Source: Hyphomicrobiales bacterium
GTDB taxonomy: Bacteria > Pseudomonadota > Alphaproteobacteria > Rhizobiales > Beijerinckiaceae
Reading direction: 5' to 3'
NCBI GenBank assembly: GCA_028290125.1
Contig: JAQGKM010000131.1
Location: forward strand, 1-6,307
DNA: 6,307 nt
Shown here piece by piece: positions 1 to 4,757 of the stretch. A program made the position numbers and the translations under genes. The notes under the pieces are model-generated. The model was not told where the DNA came from and searched no databases. It saw nothing but the letters and a program-made list of their open reading frames with translations. Each line of letters opens with the position of its first letter. Position 1 is the stretch's first letter.

Positions 1-29
1 CAATATCGTCCCCGACGAGCGCTATGCGG

Positions 30-150
30 TTGCGAGGTGCGCAGCGACGCGGCAATCCATCTTGCTCACCCGCCCTCGCTGCCGACGGAAGACGCGTTCG
101 GCGGCAGCCTCCCGGAGATGGATTGCCGCGTCGCCTTCAGCTCCTCGCAA
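30..150. repeat. long imperfect intergenic palindrome
   Basis: The 19 bases at 44-62 (gcgacgcggcaatccatct) are the exact reverse complement of those at 116-134. Further out, ttgcgagg at 30-37 pairs perfectly with cctcgcaa at 143-150, across an asymmetric internal bulge of 6 versus 8 bases. The central 53 bases (63-115) hold a smaller pairing, ctgccg near 79-84 with cggcag near 102-107. The result is a 121-bp hairpin-forming element with 27 paired outer bases. The words GGATTGCCGCG and CTCGCAATGACG recall abundant intergenic palindromes in Bradyrhizobium-like genomes; that family resemblance is from memory. It may act as an RNA hairpin, terminator or mRNA stabiliser, or be a passive mobile repeat. 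Confidence 0.8.
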
Positions 151-219
151 TGACGAGGGTGCGGGTTGCTCATCAGGTTCATATTCCTAACTGGTTTGCG
201 CTCTTCGCGATGACGCGGG
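141..219. repeat. two degenerate direct copies of the palindrome end
   Basis: The sequence ctcctcgcaatgacgaggg at 141-159 recurs as ctcttcgcgatgacgcggg at 201-219, with 16 of 19 bases identical and a 60-bp period. The first copy can itself fold, cctcg (143-147) pairing with cgagg (154-158) around a 6-base loop. The second has lost part of that pairing. This looks like an eroded second unit of the same intergenic repeat family rather than a regulatory operator, although paired binding sites cannot be excluded by eye. Confidence 0.5.
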
Positions 220-247
220 CCGCGGTGCTCGGCTCCCCCCGCATAAC

Positions 248-275
248 TTGACTGTCGGCGCCAACCCACTACGTG
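248..275 (+). promoter_or_regulatory. weak candidate sigma-70-type promoter
   Basis: TTGACT at 248-253 resembles a -35 box and is followed after 16 bases by TACGTG at 270-275, a poor -10 box. It lies 31 bases before the first start codon of the cassette and is the only promoter-like pair noticed in the leader. No FNR-type inverted repeat (TTGAT-N4-ATCAA) and no sigma-54 GG/GC pair was seen. The true start of transcription may lie elsewhere. Confidence 0.2.
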
Positions 276-306
276 CTGTCACACCCACGCAGCCCGAGCG
301 CCACGC

Positions 307-1056
307 ATGTCCGACGCCTCCCCTCTCGATCTCCCGCCCGGCTTCACCGCCGTGACGCTTCGCGAAAGCGGGGACGCCTTTGCGCATGCCAGGGCGATTG
401 CGGCGGAGCAGGGGGCTGGCACGCTGGTCTGGGTGCGGCGCTACGATCTGCTGGAATTCGCCGTCGTGCTGGAGCCGGACGAGCCGCTGGCCAGCGCGCG
501 CCGCGCGCATTTTGCGGCCATGAACGCCATCGGCGACGCGCTCGCCGCCCATTGCCCGCCCGAGCGGCAGGTCGAGTTTCGCTGGCCCGACGCCGTGCTG
601 TTCGATGGCGGGCTCGTCGGCGGCCTGCGGCTCGGCTGGCCGGCGGATTGCGCCGAGGATGCCGTGCCCGACTGGCTGGTGACGTCGATCATGCTGCGCA
701 CGGCCGATCTCGCCCATGTCGAGACCGGCATGGTGCCGGGCGCCGTGTCGCTGACCTCCGAAGGCTTGGAACTGATCGAGACCGAGGCGCTGGTCGGCTC
801 CTTCGCGCGGCATCTGATGACGCATTTCGATCGCGGGAAGGAGCGCGGCTTCAAGGCCGTGGCGCTTGATTTCTTCTCCCGCCTGCCGCCCGGAAAGGCC
901 GGCGAGCGCCGCGCCATCGACCGCAATGGCGACCTTCTCGTGCACGCGCCGCTCGACCGTGGCGAGCCGACGCGCACGCCGCTCGTCCCGGCGCTCACGG
1001 CTGCGGCGTGGTACGATGCCGCCAATGACGCGCCGAAACTGCAGGCCATGCCATGA
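307..1056 (+). CDS. biotin/lipoate--protein ligase-like protein, probably non-canonical
   Basis: This 249-residue protein resembles the biotin/lipoate A/B protein ligase-like family that accompanies formate dehydrogenase genes in Alphaproteobacteria. The core is seen in the WPDAVLFDGGLVGGLRL stretch (residues 93-109), which aligns with the WPNDLYLQDRKLAGILVE region of E. coli BirA. A C-terminal segment (about 158-212) ends in AIDRNGDLLV, like the small domain of ligases. Two hallmarks are missing: no glycine/arginine-rich GRGRRGR-type adenylate loop is visible, and the catalytic lysine position (BirA K183) is leucine 103. It may therefore bind a ligand or partner rather than ligate biotin or lipoate; this is inference. 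ATG 307 is the only usable start, since an in-frame TAA lies at 244-246. There is no strong Shine-Dalgarno. Its stop overlaps the next start by 4 bp. Confidence 0.82.
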   Translation: MSDASPLDLPPGFTAVTLRESGDAFAHARAIAAEQGAGTLVWVRRYDLLEFAVVLEPDEPLASARRAHFAAMNAIGDALAAHCPPERQVEFRWPDAVLFDGGLVGGLRLGWPADCAEDAVPDWLVTSIMLRTADLAHVETGMVPGAVSLTSEGLELIETEALVGSFARHLMTHFDRGKERGFKAVALDFFSRLPPGKAGERRAIDRNGDLLVHAPLDRGEPTRTPLVPALTAAAWYDAANDAPKLQAMP

Positions 1057-1616
1057 GCAAGCTTCCGCGCACGCTGCGGCTAGACCCCTCCGACACCTTT
1101 GTCTTCGAGCGCGCGGCGGAGCCCGGCGAATGGGCGGTGTCGGGCGCCTTCATTTTCTGGAACGTCGATCCTGACGCGCTCGGGCCCAAGCATCGCGCCG
1201 CGCTGCGGGCCGGGTTTCTCGGGCTGTCCTCGTTCGGCTGGTCGACGCTCTGCACGGTGACGCCCGTCACCGCGGAGGAGCGCGCCGCCATCGTCGAGGA
1301 TCTCGCGGCCCGCCTCATGCAGGCCTTCGGCGCGCCGACGATGGAAGACGCGCGCGCGGCGGCGGAGGAAGAGATCGCCTTCGCCGAAGGGCTTTGCGAC
1401 CATCCCGACGGCACCGTGCTCGCCGTGCAGCGGCAGGTGGAAGAGGGCGAAATCCGCGAGCGCTTCCGCACGCTGCATGCGCGCGAGAAGGATGCGTCCG
1501 GTCGCGACGGCCTGCACGCCGGCGCACGCGCCTTCACGTTTCACGAGATCGATGGCGACGACGATACGCCCGCCGAAGAGGTCGATCTGATCGGCCTGAT
1601 GGATAAAGACAGATGA
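1053..1616 (+). CDS. DUF6505 family protein
   Basis: This 187-residue soluble protein has no known function and is recognised as a DUF6505-type protein by sequence pattern and position. Visible features are the N-terminal stretch DTFVFERAAEPGEWAVSGAF (14-33), a glycine/serine/aromatic segment AGFLGLSSFGWSTL (53-66), an acidic alanine-rich helix (about 97-112), the HPDGTVLAVQR stretch (117-127) and a C-terminal EVDLIGLMDKDR. There is no signal peptide, membrane segment or cysteine metal motif; the two cysteines (67 and 115) are isolated. The start overlaps the preceding stop as ATGA (1053-1056) and its own stop overlaps the next start the same way. It is probably made in a fixed ratio with its neighbours. 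A role in formate dehydrogenase maturation is inferred only from context. Confidence 0.8.
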   Translation: MSKLPRTLRLDPSDTFVFERAAEPGEWAVSGAFIFWNVDPDALGPKHRAALRAGFLGLSSFGWSTLCTVTPVTAEERAAIVEDLAARLMQAFGAPTMEDARAAAEEEIAFAEGLCDHPDGTVLAVQRQVEEGEIRERFRTLHAREKDASGRDGLHAGARAFTFHEIDGDDDTPAEEVDLIGLMDKDR

Positions 1617-2632
1617 GAGAGTTCTGGGTTTCCTCCGGCCATCACCTCGTGCGCCGCGCCGATCATGGCGGGCTGCTGCTGACGCCCGAACTGCTGATGG
1701 CCTATCTGGCCCGGCCCGAACTGCTGCCGCCGGATGAAGCCTGCGACGCCGAACGCGCGCTGCACGCCGCACTCATGAGCGATCCGTTACGCGCTGTGCC
1801 GCAGGCGGATGTCGATGCGCTCGCCGACGAGGATGCGCGCGAGAACTGGCGTTTCATGCTGGCCTTCCGCGACCGCCTCATGCGCGCGCCGTCGCTCGAG
1901 GCCGCCTATCTGGATTTCGCCCGCAACGGCGCGGCCGGCGTGCCGCCGATCTTCCTGTCGCAACTCGCGCATCTCATCCTGCGCAATGCGCTCGACGGCT
2001 GCGAGGACCCCTATGTGCTGCGCGCCGGCGAATTGTTCTACCGCGCCCAGAAGGCGACGCTGCACGAGGGCGCGCTGCTGCTCGCCGACGCCGAGGTCGT
2101 CGAGGTGCAGCAACAGGGCGCGCAGGCGGCGCATCTGTCGCCGCTGACGGCATTGTTAGACGCCGTGCCGGAATTCGGCGATCTCGACGTGATGGATGAC
2201 GAGAACGCCTGGACCTACTGGTCGCGTTCGGACGCCAACACGATGATCATGAACATCGGCGCGAACCCGAAGGCGCGCGAGGGTCTGGCGCGCGTGATCG
2301 AACTCTGGATCGGCCATCTCACGGGACTCGACGCGAAGGTCGAACCGCTGGCGTCGATCGAGGATCGCGACTGGCGCTGGTTCATCGGGCTCGATCCCGA
2401 AGGCACGAAGATCGGCAACATGCTGTGGAAGGGCGCAGCGCTCGGGCCGGATTTCGCCGAGCGCGTCGTCACGCTGATGCGGCTGACCTTCAAGGATGAC
2501 AGCCGCATGCAGCCGGGCGTGCGCGGTGCGCCGGTCTATCTGATCGGCGCGATGGACAAGGACAAGGTCTGGCGCCTGAAGCCCCAGAATTTGATCGCCG
2601 GCCTGCCGCTGATGGACGGCAAGGCGTCATGA
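1613..2632 (+). CDS. DUF6352 family protein
   Basis: This 339-residue, cytoplasmic-looking protein matches the DUF6352 family found beside formate dehydrogenase genes. It opens with REFWVSSGHHLVRRADHGGL (2-21), whose paired histidines 10-11 and nearby H18 could bind a metal or cofactor, although that is a guess. A region of predicted helices follows (about 77-165), then a tryptophan-rich section with ENAWTYWSRSDANTMIMNIG (197-216) and DRDWRWFIGLDPEGTKIGN (251-269), and a C-terminal PVYLIGAMDKDKVWRLKPQN (307-326). There is no signal peptide or transmembrane segment. It is joined to both neighbours by ATGA overlaps at 1613-1616 and 2629-2632. Function is unknown; its place in the coupled cassette suggests a maturation or assembly factor. 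The family call rests on pattern recognition. Confidence 0.82.
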   Translation: MREFWVSSGHHLVRRADHGGLLLTPELLMAYLARPELLPPDEACDAERALHAALMSDPLRAVPQADVDALADEDARENWRFMLAFRDRLMRAPSLEAAYLDFARNGAAGVPPIFLSQLAHLILRNALDGCEDPYVLRAGELFYRAQKATLHEGALLLADAEVVEVQQQGAQAAHLSPLTALLDAVPEFGDLDVMDDENAWTYWSRSDANTMIMNIGANPKAREGLARVIELWIGHLTGLDAKVEPLASIEDRDWRWFIGLDPEGTKIGNMLWKGAALGPDFAERVVTLMRLTFKDDSRMQPGVRGAPVYLIGAMDKDKVWRLKPQNLIAGLPLMDGKAS

Positions 2633-3162
2633 GCGAGCCCGCGAACAAGGAAGCCATGGACGTCGTGCGCGAGGTCGGGATCGTGCTGGCCCGCCGCGCG
2701 CTCGACAATCCGTGGATCGATCATCTCTGGTCGCCGCACGGCGTGCTGTTCCCGGCGCCCGATTGCGCCGCCGGGGCGCTGCTGTCGCAGGAGGGCGACG
2801 TGCGCCTCGTCTATGCGGGCGAAGCCGCCGTGCAGCTCTACGTGCCCGAAACAGGAAACTACCGCGACAACCTCGCGACCGGCGCGCCGCTTCTGTGGAT
2901 TGCGGCGCGGACCCGCGACGGCGCCATGCCGGACGACCTGCGCGTCACCGCCGATCCGACCGAGGGCGAGGCCTGGCACGAAGCGGGATCGGAGATCGTC
3001 GCCACCGTGCCGATGCCCGGCGACATCGCGTCATGGATCGCCGCCTTCGTCGATGCGTTCCATGTCGAGCAGGTGTTCCAGAAGCGCCAGCGCGATCGCA
3101 GCGAGCGCAAGGAGCGCGGCTTCGGGCGCAAGCCTGACGGCCAGCGGGAGAACGGGTCTTGA
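2629..3162 (+). CDS. DUF3305 domain-containing protein
   Basis: This 177-residue protein carries the DUF3305 pattern. It has an early IVLARRALDNPWIDHLWSPHGVL segment (18-40), the central LYVPETGNYRDNLATGAPLLWIA (70-92), and VTADPTEGEAWHEAGSEIV (106-124) followed by VPMPGDIASWIAAFVDAFHVEQVFQKR (127-153). The tail after about 150 is strongly charged (RQRDRSERKERGFGRK), a likely flexible or nucleic-acid/protein-contacting end. There is no signal peptide or membrane helix. DUF3305 genes typically sit directly before DUF3306 genes, as here, so the two products probably act together. Neither has a known activity. The ATG at 2629 overlaps the preceding TGA, and the stop overlaps the TTG start of the next gene. 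Confidence 0.87.
   Translation: MSEPANKEAMDVVREVGIVLARRALDNPWIDHLWSPHGVLFPAPDCAAGALLSQEGDVRLVYAGEAAVQLYVPETGNYRDNLATGAPLLWIAARTRDGAMPDDLRVTADPTEGEAWHEAGSEIVATVPMPGDIASWIAAFVDAFHVEQVFQKRQRDRSERKERGFGRKPDGQRENGS
3145..3161 (+). promoter_or_regulatory. ribosome binding site deciding a TTG start
   Basis: GGGAG (with the following A) at about 3146-3151 lies 8 bases before the TTG at 3159-3161. This supports TTG as the start of the DUF3306 gene, the only non-ATG start in the five-gene chain. The TTG overlaps the previous gene's TGA as TTGA. The conserved family N-terminus begins six residues later, so a later start would truncate the domain. Confidence 0.6.
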
Positions 3163-3803
3163 GCGACAACGACCGATTCCTGTCACGCTGGTCGCAGCGC
3201 AAGCGCCTCGCCGCCGAGGAGGCCCGCAAGGCCGCCGAATTGGCGCCCGAGGCGACGCCGGCGCCTGCGGAGGAGGCGGCCGAACCGTTCGACCTGTCGT
3301 CCTTGCCCGACCTCGAATCGCTCACCGCGCAGACGGACATGAGCCTGTTCCTGCAGAAGGGCGTGCCCGACGAACTCAAGAATGCGGCGCTCCGCAAGAT
3401 CTGGGCGCTCGACCCTGCGATCCGCGATTACGTCGGCGACGCCCTGGATTATGCGTGGGACTGGAACGCGCCGGGCGGTGTTCCGGGCGGCGGCGAACTG
3501 GGCGCAGGCTTCGACACCGCCAAGATGGTCGCCCAGATTTTCGGCGACGGAGCGTCCGACAAAAATGTGATCGCGGATGCTGCAGCGCAGCAAGCTGAGC
3601 ATGGCGTGCCCAATTCGGGTACGGACCTGCCAATTTCGGAGGCGCCTGTTTCATTACAAGTGTCAGAAAATGCCGCAGCATCATGCACATCTGTGCAGAA
3701 CGACCCGATTGGTGCGCCAAGCGAGGTCTCTACCGCGCCGCAAAAGAAGCGCCGGCACGGCGGCGCGACGCCCGCACCCCCCTACAAAAGTAGTGTGTCG
3801 TAG
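3159..3803 (+). CDS. DUF3306 domain-containing protein
   Basis: This 214-residue protein shows the DUF3306 layout. The N-terminal RFLSRWSQRKR motif (6-16) is followed by an alanine/glutamate-rich linker (17-44) and the conserved core LPDLESLTAQTDMSLFLQKG (49-68), VPDELKNAALRKIWALDP (69-86), IRDYVGDALDYAWDWNAPG (88-106) and TAKMVAQIFGD (120-130). From about residue 131 the protein becomes low-complexity and probably disordered, ending in a basic KKRRHGG (196-202) tail. The DNA for this tail drops to about 53-55% GC over 3601-3720, clearly below the rest of the gene. The protein is predicted to be soluble and cytoplasmic. It is translationally coupled to DUF3305 through a TTGA overlap. Function is unknown; a role beside formate dehydrogenase is inferred from neighbours. 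It closes the run of 4-bp overlaps. Confidence 0.87.
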   Translation: MSDNDRFLSRWSQRKRLAAEEARKAAELAPEATPAPAEEAAEPFDLSSLPDLESLTAQTDMSLFLQKGVPDELKNAALRKIWALDPAIRDYVGDALDYAWDWNAPGGVPGGGELGAGFDTAKMVAQIFGDGASDKNVIADAAAQQAEHGVPNSGTDLPISEAPVSLQVSENAAASCTSVQNDPIGAPSEVSTAPQKKRRHGGATPAPPYKSSVS

Positions 3804-3867
3804 TTCTGCGGCACAGCTAAGACAGTTTAGAGACATACCAATGTGGCCCGCATTTCCCGGCCCAGGC

Positions 3868-3881
3868 AGGAGTGACGTGTG
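3868..3881 (+). promoter_or_regulatory. ribosome binding site deciding a GTG start
   Basis: AGGAG at 3868-3872 lies 6 bases before GTG 3879-3881, an ideal spacing. This favours GTG 3879 over the in-frame GTG at 3903, which has no comparable upstream sequence. Confidence 0.65.
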
Positions 3882-4484
3882 GCACTGGCAGAGGTTTCCG
3901 GCGTGACTGCGGTGGACGAGATCGACGCCCTTCGCGGGGCTGAGTACGCCATGCTGGCGGTCCTGCTCGGCCAGGCTCCGGGCGCCGACCTGCTGGCGCG
4001 TGTGGCGAGCCTGCGTGGCGATGCGACCCCGCTCGGCCTCGCCCACATCGACCTCGCCAGCGCCGCGCAGGCGACCGACGAGACGCTCGCGGGACGCGAA
4101 TTCTTCAACCTGTTCATCGGGGTCGGGCGCGGCGAACTGCTGCCCTACGGGTCCTGGTACCAGACCGGCTTCCTGCATGAGCGTCCGCTCGCGCGGGTGC
4201 GGGAGGACCTGGCGCAGCTCGGCATCGAGCGGTCGGAGAAGACACGCGAGCCGGAAGATCACATCGCCATTCTCTGCGAGATCATGGCCGGGCTCGCGCA
4301 GGGCGACTTCCAGACGGATGTCGCCGCCCAGCAGCGTTTCTTCGAGCGGCATCTGGCGCCTTGGGCCGCGCGCTTCTTCGCCGATCTCGAAACGACGGGT
4401 TCGGCGACCTTCTACAAATCTGTCGGCCGGCTTGGCCGTACTTTCATGGAACTCGAGGCGGAAGCGTTCAAGCTGCCTCATTGA
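3879..4484 (+). CDS. TorD/DmsD-family molecular chaperone for formate dehydrogenase
   Basis: This 201-residue all-helical-type protein belongs to the TorD/DmsD (Tat redox enzyme maturation) chaperones. Such proteins bind the twin-arginine signal and apo-form of a molybdoenzyme in the cytoplasm, help cofactor insertion and delay export. Visible signatures are FFNLFIGVGRGELLPYGSWY (75-94), TGFLHERPLARVREDLAQLGI (96-116), the family's EPEDHIAILCEIMAGL motif (124-139) with the conserved D127-H128 pair, and HLAPWAARFFADLE (158-171). The length is normal for the family. Its evident client is the formate dehydrogenase subunit 270 bp downstream, and perhaps also the small Tat protein between them. 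It starts with GTG behind a good Shine-Dalgarno, 75 bp after the DUF3306 stop, so it may be co-transcribed but is not overlap-coupled. Confidence 0.93.
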   Translation: MALAEVSGVTAVDEIDALRGAEYAMLAVLLGQAPGADLLARVASLRGDATPLGLAHIDLASAAQATDETLAGREFFNLFIGVGRGELLPYGSWYQTGFLHERPLARVREDLAQLGIERSEKTREPEDHIAILCEIMAGLAQGDFQTDVAAQQRFFERHLAPWAARFFADLETTGSATFYKSVGRLGRTFMELEAEAFKLPH

Positions 4485-4520
4485 GGCGGCTCGCTCCGCA
4501 CGCAAAGCCAATCATGAACC

Positions 4521-4537
4521 GGAGGGAACGGGTTATG
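4521..4537 (+). promoter_or_regulatory. ribosome binding site of the small Tat gene
   Basis: GGAGGG at 4521-4526 is followed by ATG 4535-4537 at suitable spacing. An in-frame ATG at 4514 would add seven residues (MNRRERV) but lies before this site and lacks its own, so 4535 is chosen. Confidence 0.7.
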
Positions 4538-4741
4538 AGCACAGCAGACGACAAGAAGACGCAGGGCGTCGACCGACGCGCGTTCTTTCGCGCGAGCGGG
4601 GGCGCAGCCGTTGTCGCGGCTGCGGGCATGACGACCGGCGCGGAACCCGCTGCCGCCGCTGAATCGGACCAGGAGCGCAAGAAGGCGCGCTACGCCGAGT
4701 CCGAGCACGTGAAGACGTACTACCGCGTGAACCGGTATTGA
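4535..4741 (+). CDS. small Tat-targeted formate dehydrogenase region protein
   Basis: This 68-residue protein fits the 'formate dehydrogenase region TAT target' family (TIGR02811 as I recall it). It has a twin-arginine signal DRRAFFRASGG (13-23), a hydrophobic alanine-rich stretch, and likely cleavage near AAAAES (39-44), leaving only about 26 mature residues. The C-terminal YAESEHVKTYY (53-63) matches the family motif Y-[HRK]-x-[TS]-x-H-[IV]-x-x-[YF]-[YF] except for alanine at the second place. A Tat signal on so short a protein suggests either a folded, cofactor-linked passenger or hitch-hiking export with the enzyme, so it could be a small subunit; this is inference. It lies 50 bp after the chaperone gene and 13 bp before the catalytic subunit. 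Its stop is next to the latter's Shine-Dalgarno. Confidence 0.88.
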   Translation: MSTADDKKTQGVDRRAFFRASGGAAVVAAAGMTTGAEPAAAAESDQERKKARYAESEHVKTYYRVNRY

Positions 4742-4757
4742 GGAGAGCCGTTCCATG
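4741..4757 (+). promoter_or_regulatory. ribosome binding site of the formate dehydrogenase gene
   Basis: AGGAGA at 4741-4746 lies 8 bases before ATG 4755-4757. Its first base is the last base of the preceding stop codon, so termination on the small Tat gene places ribosomes directly at this site, favouring coupled translation. Confidence 0.7.

Larger units (their letters stand above)
1..306. other. gene-free leader region upstream of the cassette
   Basis: No coding region can be supported here. The stretch holds a long imperfect palindrome (30-150), a degenerate copy of its outer end (201-219) and a weak candidate promoter near 248-275. Reading frames that cross it translate into arginine/serine-rich sequence typical of accidental read-through of such palindromes. 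The first 30 bases could be the tail of an upstream gene: the + frame starting at base 2 begins NIVPDERYAV, and it stays open to a TAA at 188-190. The opposite strand of the same bases also reads plausibly, so neither is called. No tRNA or clear rho-independent terminator with a U-run was seen. Confidence 0.6.

Noticed and set aside
24..251. 75-residue + frame in the leader
   Set aside because: It runs through the palindrome and its repeat copy, and the translation (for example LLAMTR, LFAMTR) is the usual read-through of such repeats.
187..945. 252-residue minus-strand open frame over the leader and first gene
   Set aside because: It mirrors the ligase-like gene in another frame, with histidine/arginine/glycine-rich sequence typical of a shadow frame.
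1684..1726. direct repeat of cccgaactgctg within the DUF6352 gene
   Set aside because: It encodes two similar PELL segments about ten residues apart in a conserved N-terminal region; this is best explained as coding sequence.
3817..3830. ctaa/ttag inverted repeat as a terminator between DUF3306 and the chaperone gene
   Set aside because: The stem is only 4 bp and AT-rich with no following T-run; this is not a credible terminator.
3577..3906. 109-residue + frame spanning the DUF3306 tail and the gap before the chaperone
   Set aside because: It overlaps the DUF3306 end out of frame, runs into the chaperone gene, has no Shine-Dalgarno and no recognisable domain.
3681..4511. 276-residue minus-strand open frame opposite the chaperone gene
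   Set aside because: It is antisense to the TorD-family gene, which shows clear family motifs; no recognisable domain and no good start context.
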